Shown: one piece after another, positions 33,551 to 43,688 of the stretch
How the letters are laid out: every line of letters begins with the position of its first letter
Numbering within the stretch: the stretch's first letter is position 1
Origin: Symsagittifera roscoffensis
Lineage: Eukaryota; Xenacoelomorpha; Acoela; Convolutidae
Reading direction: 5' to 3'
Assembly (NCBI RefSeq): GCF_963678635.1
Contig: NC_087062.1
Location: forward strand, 4,328,193 to 4,392,192
Length of the DNA stretch: 64,000 bases
Program-made: the position numbers and the translations under genes
Notes under the pieces: model-generated
The model's database searches: none
What the model was told of the DNA's origin: nothing
The model's input: only the letters and a program-made list of their open reading frames with translations

Positions 33551-34231
33551 AAATCCAAATCGAACTAAAACGTATAGTTTGGCGTCAGATTTTAAGCGGG
33601 TAGAAATAGAAGCGGAAATTGCTGTTTCAGGTTTGTTCGAAAAACTTTTGCATCCTCCCAAACTATATATTTTGGACTGAATTATTTGGGTCCAGTATGC
33701 TTTGTATTCTTCTAGATAGGAATTGTAATTAAACACAACGAAACAGGGATAGCCGGTTGCTGTGCAAGTAGCGGGACGTCTTCCGACCAAATTCTTTGAA
33801 AAAAAAGACGAAAGAAATTTTTTCTGCAAGTTATCGTCGTTTTATGAGCGTGGTGTCACAAAAAAACCTGAATGAAAGCCTAAAATTTAACCATATTCAA
33901 CAGTGATAAAGAAAAAGGCAAACGGAAAAACAGTTTTTGTTGAAAAACAGCGAGAAAAATAAACAAAAAACTACAAAAACTTAAAATAGTTTTTGTCAAC
34001 CTTCTGAAGAGTATGATTTGACCCCACTCCTTGTTGACCGTACAGTATCTATCGTGCAACATTTTTTAGCCCGTTAACACTATCGATAAAGGTAATCTAG
34101 CATAGGTATCCACGTTTAGGAAAAAAATAGGGACTAAATAATAAAAGACTAGAGGCGCGTTTGCTATCTGGAATTTTTTTTCTTGAAAAAAGTCTTGAAA
34201 ATAAATCATCGCCTGCTCATTTATGTTTCAG

Positions 34232-35269
34232 TCAAAGAATCAAGTCGGATAAAACTTGTAAAGTATTTTTAAATAGTTTTGAAGATATTCTGTCCAGCCA
34301 ATGGAGCTCTCTTGTCTGGTTTTTTGCACACGCTGCTTCCTTCCTCGGGGGTTCAAGTCCGTTCATTTTTGGAATTCTATAATGAAGACTCCTCATCAAA
34401 TTTGTTCCTTCTTTATCTTTCCAGCTGAGGATTTTATGAAAATCAGCTTTTTTCATTCGTTTTTTGGGTAGTAAATACGGGTGTGTTTTGTAGACAGCAC
34501 ACCTATGCCATTCGGGTATGAGGCATACTTGACTGGAATGAATAGTTTTTCCAGGGTTGTAGTTCCAACTGGAGAACAAAACTGATCGCGATATTATAAA
34601 ATTCGTGTTGTTTTCAAAATCTCTTGTGAAATTACATCTACGATTGACAGGTTGATCGTACAGTTTAAAGCTATAATAACGATGTTTTTTATCTATGCCT
34701 GCTGATATAGCTGCTGGAATATTTCGGTAGAAATTGGCGTTAAAAGCAACAATTTCGTCCAAGTCTTGAACTGTCACGTAATCAGTGACCAATGCGTATT
34801 TTAAAATGCAGTACGTATATTGAATTGGTTTTGAATCTGCGGCTATTCTGTACAAGTTAGAATTGTTGTTGGAGTAAACAGACATTGGATGCATCTCTAG
34901 AAACCCAATATCTTTGTAATGCTTAAGAACTTTCCGAGAACTCGGGTCGAAAGAAAAAGGATAGATTCTTTCGTCGAGTTCGCCCATTGAAACCCTTTTC
35001 ACGCCAGCTAATTTTTGGTACTCAAAGAATTCGACCAATCTACTTGGCCTTAACGCATCAAAATAATCGGTCACTGCTGGCAAGCAAACGGTGATTGAGG
35101 TCCTCGGTGAGCCAGTTTTTGAGTGCAGCTGACGCTCGACGTGAACCTTATTGGTGACTGTTTGATTTTCAAACTGAACTGAAACAACCGTCGGACAATT
35201 TGAGGCCGGCTCGAACAAACAGATAATGAAAAATCCTGATCTAAGTGTAAAAACTGAAACGTGTTTCAC
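34232..35269 (-). CDS. Glycosyltransferase family 92 (DUF23-type) protein, main exon
   Basis: A 345-codon open frame. The domain starts near residue 58 (SITVCLPAVTDYFDALRPSR), continues with VEFFEYQKLAGVKRV, the position where family members carry a W/FxxYHxxLG-like segment, then an acidic VTVQDLDEIV (DLDE at 169-172), the expected metal/nucleotide-sugar site. Later family-type features are KTIHSSQV and PEWHRCAVYKTHPYLLP. Family 92 enzymes are Golgi type II membrane galactosyltransferases; no membrane anchor is in this frame, so an upstream exon should supply it. Splice acceptors lie near 35240-35250 (GTTTCAG, TACACTTAG on the minus strand), so residues 1 to about 10 of the frame may be intronic. 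A likely anchor exon is at 38820-38974. The stop is at 34232. Confidence 0.85.
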   Translation of the reverse strand: MKHVSVFTLRSGFFIICLFEPASNCPTVVSVQFENQTVTNKVHVERQLHSKTGSPRTSITVCLPAVTDYFDALRPSRLVEFFEYQKLAGVKRVSMGELDERIYPFSFDPSSRKVLKHYKDIGFLEMHPMSVYSNNNSNLYRIAADSKPIQYTYCILKYALVTDYVTVQDLDEIVAFNANFYRNIPAAISAGIDKKHRYYSFKLYDQPVNRRCNFTRDFENNTNFIISRSVLFSSWNYNPGKTIHSSQVCLIPEWHRCAVYKTHPYLLPKKRMKKADFHKILSWKDKEGTNLMRSLHYRIPKMNGLEPPRKEAACAKNQTRELHWLDRISSKLFKNTLQVLSDLIL

Positions 35270-36286
35270 GCGCCGCGGTGCTCATTTTATGTTTCGACTC
35301 TATCGACCAAAATTGGCTATTTTGACTATCACTCCCAAAATACGGTGTCTTTTGACTTTCTCGTCCAAACTTTGATATGTTCAAATTTTCCTAACCCAAA
35401 AAAAACTTTCGATTTTGTTTGACCCAGTTTAGTTCTTTTTTGAACTTCTCAAATTAATTTCATTAAAGTTTTTGACTGTCTCGATTTTCTCGACAAAAAA
35501 GTTTCCATATAATTGTTTGAACTAAGCTATTTTGTGGCGTATGTTGCCACCCATTTTGCGACTTTCTCGACCAAAATTGGATATGTTTTCACTTGGTGAT
35601 CAAGTTAAAATTGATATTCGACGCCGGATTATCAACTTCCAAGGTCAAAACAAAGGTTGAGCACCTCGAGCCAGATTTGTTTTCTTGGTTTTAGAAGTTG
35701 CAAAAGTTGTCTGCTTTTGATCGATACACCGCAGATCTCGACCAACTTCCTTTCGGACAGACATAGCAGGCCTGGTGAATGAAGTCTACAGGTAATTGAG
35801 ATTCAAAAAACATAATCACAAAAATCAGATACAAACAATTTGTTCAATAATCAAAATTATTGATTTCTTTTCTGTTATATGGCCCAAAAACACCAAATTG
35901 ATACTTGACCTTCTGTTCAAACTGAGAGTCCATTTTTTCACTCAGATTCGATCTTCGTACACCAATTTTTATAACAGCAATAAATTGTATTTTAATCCGT
36001 ATAACTGGAAAACCGAACTCATCGAACCTCAAAATTCAAATTTCGACAAAAATTGTTCAAATCACTTACCCGTAATGGCCTTGCAATGCAAACCATTGTT
36101 TTTTCCTATTTTAAAAAAAAAAATTTTAAATACGAAGCTTGAGGCTTGTTAGTTGGGCAAAAAATCTCAAGCTTAACTTCAAACGCATTCTCACATTCTA
36201 CCTTTTACTGATTTGGGGCTGCGTATCATAGAAATCATTTTAAATCAGTAATGTTTTAATATAAGTACAAAACTCTTCGCCACTGA

Positions 36287-37510
36287 CCCGGGTTGAGCAA
36301 AAATGGTAATCAAACACATTTCTTAGTGGAAAATGTTTCTCATACAATTTTTCAAGTTCAATTATGTACAGGAAAATGTAAAAGAACTATGCGATCAGCA
36401 TTATGTTTTATATGATGATAAAGTTTTCCACAAAAAGTTTAAAGATTTGCTGTAAATTTTTGTGATTTATACGAAAAACACGAAAACCAAGAGTTATCTT
36501 ACATAAGAAACACATAGGCTAGTGGCAACAACTGCGCAACTGAACTGCATTCGTAGACAAGCCATGTGAGTTAATATATGGTATTTCACAAAGTAATTTA
36601 ACAAAAACTTAAAATTGATTGTATAAGCTAGAAAGCTTCTATCTCGAAAAAAATTACTGATCAAGAATCGTGACCAATTTTTTTGACAGATTAAAGGTTA
36701 CAATTGCCTACAAAGTAAACAAGATTGCTCGTATCAGGGCGTAGCCCTGAGTGTTCTGACTGCCTCTTAAGTTCTATGGAGCACTATTAAGATGAAAAGG
36801 TTAAATGTAATAAAACAAAATTATACATAAAAAAATTGAATTTTTTTGTAACAACATCACCCCACACGCCACAAGAATAAAAAAGTGATAGATTTTGCTA
36901 TTGTTAACAAAGCAATTATGACATTTAAACTTCCATGAACCAATTTGAAACTATTTCAAAAGCGTTTCAAATTTCCACTTACGCGTTAATAGCGCGAAAT
37001 AAATCGCGCGTTAATTGGCCCAAATTGGCCAAAATGGCAATCTTTAAACCCCCATAAATAAACATAATCACAGGTGAACAATGGCTTTCGAATGATAAAA
37101 AAATTCCGTTAGAAATGGTTAGTGAAAAAATCGAAGTTTGCCTTAAGAGAAAAAACCCACCCGAGCACATATATTCCGCATTACAAATGTCGGAACAAAA
37201 AGGAAATTTCTGACTGCACACAACCAAACAATCGTTCTATTTTTAGTTATTTTGTGCGCGAAAATGTCTAAAGTTTTTTATAGACAGGCAACTGAGTATG
37301 ATTTTACGACATACTAAATTACATACAAAAAAGTTCATACTAAGAAGTTTTTATAATGAACCTCAATTTTTCATTTAGTGTGCAGTCAGCCAAAAAAGTG
37401 ATCATCATACAAATTCCATGCATGGAGATTGTATGAAAATCATTTTTTCCATAGACTAAGTGTATGGATTAGCATGATAAACCTTTTCCTTGAATAGAGA
37501 TCAACCCGGG
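36287..37510. mobile_element. Family E element carrying a nested family D element
   Basis: CCCGGGTTGAGCAAAAATGG on the left and GATCAACCCGGG on the right. The family D copy at 36720-37196 lies inside, so D was mobile after this E copy settled. Confidence 0.75.
36720..37196 (-). mobile_element. Family D element, reversed
   Basis: It starts CAAGATTGCTCGTATCAG with the hairpin GGGC-GTA-GCCC, and ends with GTCGGAAC. It contains the family words TTAACGCGCGATTTATTTCG (minus-strand reading) and GGTTATTACTGCTCC-like sequence. Confidence 0.7.
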
Positions 37511-38681
37511 TAGGCCACCTGTCAGAGATAAAACCAGAGACACTTAGATTTTAAAAGTACTTCTAAGCCTTGTTGTATTGGTGCTGGAGCAGTACTGATT
37601 TGCTCTGCGACATTAAATCCGGTTATTGTCTTTGTTAAATAATGTTGAGACTTTTGACAAATTTAAAAGTCGATCGAGCAAAAAAACTCAAAAAACTATC
37701 ATGCAAGATCTGTCTGTTGGTTTTATAAACTCAAACGAAGGTCTGAAAGCAGACAGGTCATAAAGCAGAAATGTCGCCAGTGATGCGAGCCAAGTTAAAA
37801 GAATAAACATTCGAAATAAGTAATCAATTTTTTCTTGTGTACATTTGTTTTTTTTATCTCAATGCTGATTGGTTCATGAACTGTCTACTTTATGACCTGT
37901 TTAGTTTTTAATTATGTAATTCTAATCAAAGCAAAAACCTAGCGGAACAATTTTTGCAGTCAAAACAGCACAAGCTAACCAAAACATTATTTTAATTTCG
38001 CAAGAACTCTAATGATTTTTCCTGCAGACTTCATTACGCTGTTCCGTTTTGTGTGTAGGCTAACACCACCACTTTTTTCAAAAATCCTTTTCGTTCATCG
38101 CAAATAGCCCGCCAGAAAAATAAAACCAGTTTTCCTTCGTGATTATTTACTCTAACTTCTTGTCTCTGCAAATTGCTGTCGTGTTCCGCCGAATGAAATA
38201 TTTGGGGTCTGTTTTCATTTTCATGCTGTTTTTCTGGGATCTTGTGGTCGTTTTGCTGTTGGTGATTGTTTTTTTTGTGTTTGACCGGGCATAAATTTGG
38301 GACAGTTTGTTTACCGTAAAAATAAAATTAAACCATTTTCTACACCACATTTTGCTATGTAAAGACTTACTTTTGCAATGAAAAGATTGCAATGAAAAGA
38401 TATTTGATCATTTTAAATCATATTGTTTCCGCTGAGGAGTTTTTTTATGCGCGGAACTTTAGAGCCCGTGTTTCTCAAAGTTTTGTCTACTTTCAAACAA
38501 AACGTGAAGATCAGCTTTTTTCGACGAAATTGATTTTGAACTCTTTTTTGAAAGTTTAAAGAGGAAAAACGTTTTTCCGACTTGAAAATTTTGTTCATAT
38601 TCGCGCCTACGGCTTGTTTCACTAAAAAAAAATTGTTGGTCAGTCAAAAATGGCTGCCCTAAGATGTACCTAAGTGGTGTG

Positions 38682-38724
38682 TGTGTGTGTGTGGGGGGGG
38701 GGGGTTGTTGGGGGGGGGGGGGCT
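38682..38724. repeat. (GT)n plus poly-G tract
   Basis: GTGTGTGTGTGTGT runs into two G runs of 10-12 bases separated by TTGTT, a quadruplex candidate. Confidence 0.85.
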
Positions 38725-38819
38725 TGTGGTGTAGAGTTTCGAGGACTCTTGAACTCCCCTCCCCCTTTAAATGCTGCAGTCAAATCATTGAAAAAAGCAC
38801 CTCTGCTGGACTTAAATGT

Positions 38820-38974
38820 ACAAGTTTCGAGCGTGATTGTCGTTCGTAGAGCTCGGCTGCAGTTTCTGATTTCGATTCCGCTTGCCAGTTTTTCCAGTCT
38901 GAATACAATGTTATCATAATCGGTAATGAGCCAATGAACAACAAAAAGAAAAATCGAAGTCTCAATTGATTCAT
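38820..38974 (-). CDS. Possible type II membrane-anchor exon of the glycosyltransferase gene
   Basis: From ATG at 38974 the frame reads MNQLRLRFFFLLFIGSLPIM, a basic start followed by about 18 hydrophobic residues, then a charged stem (KSETAAELYERQSRSKLVHL). This is how a Golgi glycosyltransferase begins, and it lies on the same strand about 3.5 kb upstream of a family 92 domain that lacks an anchor. Candidate donors are GAG|GTGCTT (phase 0) and A|GTCCAG (phase 1). The phase-1 donor would join the GTTTCAG acceptor of the main exon, but neither donor is strong and an extra exon may exist. Confidence 0.4.
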
Positions 38975-40086
38975 TTTTATCAAACTCAACATATAAGTTA
39001 GTTTTAACTTCGAATAGTTAACTGAGCTGAATAATGGCACTCGAAAAAATACTTTCTCATAAGATTTAAAACAAGCTATAGAGTTGTAAGATTAATTTCA
39101 AATGTCTGAAGTTGGTTTTCGAGCGTCGGTAATCGTGCGCAGGTCATTGTTTGAAGCTAAAACTATCTTAATGGTCAAGTTTTCTTGTTATTCGTATTTT
39201 TTTTATTTTATCGTATCATGCATTTTTTACCATGATGATTTTCATTTTTTTAAAAACATTTTAGGGGCCAAAAACTGATTTTGGCTGTGCAATTTTATAA
39301 TTTTTTCTACAATAATTTTGGCCCAAAACCTCATTTGATTTTTATCTGTGATTTTTTTCTGTGCTTAATACAATTTTGTTATCAAGAAGACCAGCTGTTT
39401 GCTCGTATTTTGCATCGCTTGATCGGTGTTTGCATGTGTCTCTGGAATCAAAAGACAAAAAAACCTGTCCAAATCTGTAAGCCAAAATGTTGCGGAATCC
39501 ATAATGAAACATTGTAACAAAAATTTTATCGGCAATTTAAATGATTTAATGTGTCGTAGAATTTGCAACGGGCAAATGTTTTTGCTTTTTTAAACGGATT
39601 CTAAATTTGGAAAAAGGCTCCGCAAAGTTCCTTTTTACCAAAATTGGCGTTTTTTTAGAGGATTCTGCAAATTGTTATGAACTGCGCAAAAAATATATAT
39701 TTTTTTGCAAAATGTGGAATTAGCTCACATAATGCTAAATCCGTGACAAAGCTATCCACTACACATGCATAAATAAATGTTCATGGATTTCGGGCCAGCG
39801 GAATCCAGATCTGGATTGCGCATATGTTGCTGTTGGAGCATCCGTTTTAAGCGGAACAATGTTTAAGCCAATTCTTTTTTTTTGTATTTCACAGCAAGAA
39901 AAAAGATCATCCAAATAGTCTTGCTTTGAATCCCAGGAAGAATTTTTGGCGATATTTTTTGTAGTGTCTACTTACAAAACAAATTGTCTACCTTCGTAAT
40001 AACACTGATGTTTTTTGATTTTCTAAAGCCAATATTTGATATCAATTAACCAATTTTTTTGAATTTTCTAGCATAGTTTTGGCTTA

Positions 40087-40428
40087 TGTTCTCGCTAGAA
40101 TTCTTAGCGAGAAAAAACCAAGGTCGTAACTAATGAGTTTTCTGGTGAACGAAGAACAGTGTGTGAAAAAAGGCGAAAACTTAGAGATTGAAACAAAGTT
40201 CACAAACTGTTCAGGCGCCATTTTAAAGTTGACTTTTTAATGTTTTCATTTTGCGTATTTTATGACATTGAGTTCTACTTTTAAATACCAAAATTTATGG
40301 CAGTTCGTTATTCTTTATTGACCTGTAATTTCCGATAATTACGGTTAATTCACGTATGAATTGAAATGTTGTCAATCGGGCAGCTACCCAAAACCGATCT
40401 ACCTCAGTACCGAAACGAGGCAGAAGTA
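40087..40428 (+). repeat. 5' LTR of a TRIM element
   Basis: 342 bp, starting TGTTCTCGCTAGAATTC and ending GAGGCAGAAGTA. The first 25 bases are nearly palindromic (CTCGCTA-GAATTC-TTAGCGAG). It differs from the 3' copy by roughly twenty substitutions and no length change. Confidence 0.88.
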
Positions 40429-40446
40429 TGGTCCGCCGACCCGGGC
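40429..40446 (+). other. Primer-binding site of the TRIM
   Basis: 18 bases beginning TGG, starting at the first base after the 5' LTR. GC-rich unlike its surroundings. Confidence 0.75.
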
Positions 40447-40526
40447 AGGAGCAGTTCCTGTATGCGAGAGCTGACCCGGCTGATCTTAGAGCTCTCACCT
40501 CTTCTCGCTCTGTTGGGGGGCAAGGA

Positions 40527-40868
40527 TGTTCTCGCTAGAATTCTTAGCGTGAAAAAACCAAGGTCGTAACTAATGAGTTTTCTGGTGAACGAAGAACAGT
40601 GTGTGAAAAAAGACGAAAACTGAGAGATTGAAACAAAGTTCACAAATTGTTCAGGCGCCATTTTAAAGTTGACTTTTTAGTGTTTTCATTTTGCGTATTT
40701 TGTGACATTACATTCTGCTTTCAAATACCAAAATTTATGGCAGTTCGTTATTCTTTGTTGACTTGTAATTTTCGATAATTACGGTTAATTTACGTATGAA
40801 ATGAAATGTTGTCAATCGGCCAGCTACCCGGAACCGATCTACCTCAGTACCGAAACGAGGCAGAAATA
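40527..40868 (+). repeat. 3' LTR of the TRIM
   Basis: 342 bp, ending GAGGCAGAAATA and followed by the GCTTA duplication. Its sequence divergence from the 5' copy indicates an insertion that is not recent. Confidence 0.88.
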
Positions 40869-42810
40869 GCTTATAACTGCTTTGTGTTGTTATTCAGACC
40901 ACAAATAGGTAGTGCTAATAACTGTCGAAATGAGTCGAATGATAAATTAGATTGAATCCCTTGCAGAAGTAAAAGAAACACTTTTAAAAGTTTTGTCCAA
41001 TAAACCTTTGCAGTGTAGAAAAAAACGGTTTAAAAGTTTTGATTTATTCTAGTTTCGAGCCACTAAAGCGAGCGAGCAAGCTTTTGATGAGAAACTAAGA
41101 GGTCATGTTATGATTTTTACACCAGGAATGTTGGTTTTTGAAGCTTCCTTTAGCGACTTCTTCACACAAAAATTCCCCAGAAAAGCAAATAAAATTGCGC
41201 AAAAAATTTGAAATTAATATGGTTTTTTAAAATTAGTTTTATGATTAACAACGTTGATAACTTTCTTGATCAAAATCATGTTTAATTGACAAGATTGGTA
41301 TCAAAATTGTAGAACGAAGACAATATTTCTGTGGATATGTTGGTTCAGAAGAAGAAAAGCGCAACTTCATTGAGAGAAAAGTCAATATTTTCTTGTGTGC
41401 ATCGATGAGTTATGAAAAATTGCAGAGAATGAACTCCAAGCTGCAGCTGCACTGTTTGGTTTAACGAGAACATTGCCATTTGAATGAATTTTTGTTCAAA
41501 GAGTAGTAAAATAAACATCATAGTTTTTCCTCCACTCGAAAATGTTTCGGAAGAATTTTTTTGTCAAATCTCCTGGAAGTCTCAAGTATCACACACATGG
41601 ATCCCATTCTCACTTTCAGCGAAACCACAAGGTTTGAGAGTAAATTGGCACGTTCGAAATCCAGTTGAATGTGCCAATTTAGCTTTTTCCGCTTTGTGGG
41701 AAGCAACACTTTGTCTTATGAAACATATTCAAAGCCAGGAAGGCTGTGATCAACACAAGCACAAAGCAAAACTAAAAGCAATGAGAAACCATCAGGGGGA
41801 AAATTAAATTGGCTAGAAATCAACTGGAAGAAGCACTCGCTTTTCCGCCTGGTGATCAAAAACGTGCGGTGCTGAGAAGTATAAATATTAACTTTTCTCT
41901 ATGGTTAACTTGATTGCCGCTTTCAAAAGATAATTTCGACCTTTCAAAGATGTTCAGAGATGCTTTTGTATTAGCTCTGAAAAGTTCTTTTGAAGGTATA
42001 CTCTATGTGTGAAGTAACCAGAAAAATTTGACCTAGAACACGCTCTCTTTTGCAAAAAAGGTGGATCGAGGAGGTTAAGCCATAGCAAAATTTGGAATAC
42101 AATAAAAGATCTAGTTTCCATGCTCTGCAAAAACGTGAAACGGTAGCTTGTTTTCAGTTTCAGATTGCAAAGATCGGCATAGTTTCTTTACTCTACCAGT
42201 GGCATTGGAGTCTAGGCATTCGAATTTATCTTCTTTTTGAAACGAATTGTAGATGGATTGAGTTGAAAGTGGGACCGGCCGCACAGCCAATTTATATGGT
42301 GGGTTCTTTGTAGAAGTTCTTTTGCCATCCTGACAGCAACCAACATAAGCATTAGTGGCATAGGGACTAAAAGATGGCAGCATCACCGGCATGGCAGTTT
42401 AGTAGTTGGAGCAACAAAGAGATATGAAGAAATTTTCCCGCCTTTGATTATGCATGACTTTGCCCTTAACAATTTCCGGAACATACACATTTGTTGAAAT
42501 TGATTCAAAGATTCCTTGCAAATGCCTTGAAATTTCTGTTTTACTTTGTTATAATGGGCTTTTTATGGCTGATTGCTAAAATGAATTACAATGGTTTTAC
42601 AATTCTTTTCAAGTTCTTAAAGTGTTATTATTATTAGTTAAATTGGGTTTACTTTTGTCTATGTTGCTCTCTGTGATCCCTTTTTTCTCTCATAAAACTC
42701 CAGTATGTGCATTTTATTTTCAAAAAATGCAAAAAACGCGCACGTCGCTATCATATCTTACGCAATCTTCGGAAAACTACTTCGTAGATTATTAGCTAAA
42801 TCAAATATAG

Positions 42811-43334
42811 CAAGACTGTTCGTATCAGTGCAAAACCGTAAGCGCGTGGAGTAACCCTTGAAATTCTATCGGAAATAGTTTTTGATAAAAACTTTCATAA
42901 GTTTTTAATGACAAAATTTCAAAAAAGTCTAAAAAATGATCACCGCTTTTTATATATTCTCACTAAACGCTATATCAAGTTCAATGTTATGTACTTAGTT
43001 TTATTAGTTCTTAGGAATCAAATTTTTCAAAAAGCTTGCCTCAAGTCAGTTTGGATCTATATCGTAGCCGGAATATATCGTCGCTTGTTCGTTAACAGCA
43101 CGAAATATATCGCGTGTTAGTTGTGTCAAACTGTCCTTTTTCATACCTAGTTAAATTTGCAAAAACAGGGTAAATGAAATGTGCTTTCTAAACTTGAGTT
43201 CTCAAAAAGTCATTACTTTTTAGATAGCATAAAACAAACTCCGCTCAAAAATGGCTCGCTAAATAGTTGAAATTTGTTCTCAGAAAAAACCACTTCGATC
43301 ACAACTGTTACACTCTTTCTTCGATAGTCGGAAC
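42811..43334 (-). mobile_element. Family D element, reversed, diverged
   Basis: It starts CAAGACTGTTCGTATCAG and ends TCGATAGTCGGAAC, with the family body (CGCGATATATTTCG on the minus strand) recognisable. Confidence 0.6.
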
Positions 43335-43458
43335 AATACATCTTGTATCGGAACTCTAAGTTGCACGGAACAATACTTTTCATACATTGCAATAAAATTT
43401 TGATTGAACGTTTGATTGTTTTTTAAATTTTTGATGAGATAAAATAAAAATTTTTCTG

Positions 43459-43688
43459 TCAGTTCTTCTGAGCAGGAAAAAAGGATTCTCTTCTAGTAGC
43501 CAGAAGATTTCTCTTCAGTTCCCGGTTGAGGGCGTTCGAAATTGCCTTTGGTGTGCTGTCCAATTCCGAAATTGAGTCGCAAGAAGGCTCTTTGGATCTA
43601 CGCAGCTTGGTGGTCCTCGCCATTTTGTTATTGGAGGTCCGCTTCGGCTTTTCCATCAGCTCGTCCAAGAAGTTGCGTTTGTTCTCGT
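43459..43688 (-). CDS. Formin last exon: basic tail with DAD/WH2-like segment
   Basis: 77 codons including the stop. DENKRNFLDELMEKPKRTSN at the exon start resembles the amphipathic helix plus basic patch of a diaphanous autoregulatory or WH2-like segment, which in relatives binds the FH3 region or actin. The rest is Arg/Lys/Ser-rich (KLRRSKEPS, NRELKRNLLATRRES). The acceptor is a long T run ending CAG. It joins the previous exon in phase 1. Confidence 0.85.

Larger units (their letters stand above)
30215..34231. other. Intergenic region with family E, poly-G, SINE and H-type fragments
   Basis: It contains the polyadenylation signal of paralogue 2, a family E element (about 30360-31356), an inverted-repeat element with a poly-G tract (31417-31750), a tRNA-derived SINE (32430-32615), a diverged copy of the CAGGGGCGGAT-type element (about 33280-33550) and a family F fragment (33741-33870). 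No exon seen. Confidence 0.65.
35270..38819 (-). other. Region upstream of the glycosyltransferase exon; intron if the anchor exon is right
   Basis: It contains a family E element (36287-37510) that has a family D element inserted in it (36720-37196), a GT/G-rich tract (38682-38724) and no other exon that I can support. Confidence 0.6.
40087..40868 (+). mobile_element. Terminal-repeat retrotransposon in miniature (TRIM)
   Basis: Two direct repeats of 342 bp (40087-40428, 40527-40868) flank 98 bp. GCTTA is duplicated on both sides (40082-40086, 40869-40873). Directly after the first repeat lies TGGTCCGCCGACCCGGGC, which reads as a primer-binding site: its complement ends in CCA and resembles a tRNA 3' end. 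Directly before the second repeat is a purine-rich GGGGGGCAAGGA, the expected polypurine tract. No gag or pol is present. At 782 bp this is a non-autonomous LTR element. Confidence 0.9.
38975..43458. other. Intergenic region with a TRIM and a family D element
   Basis: It contains the miniature LTR element (40087-40868) and a diverged family D copy (42811-43334). Open frames at 41484-41807 (plus) and 42111-42392 (minus) show no recognisable domain. Confidence 0.65.

Noticed and set aside
38147-38647. Several minus-strand frames of 60-80 codons near the glycosyltransferase
   Set aside because: Low-complexity Lys/Asn-rich translations with no splice or domain support.
41484-42392. Open frames on both strands with moderately complex sequence
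   Set aside because: No domain, splice pattern or repeat partner was recognised. Could be a decayed coding region, but I cannot support it.
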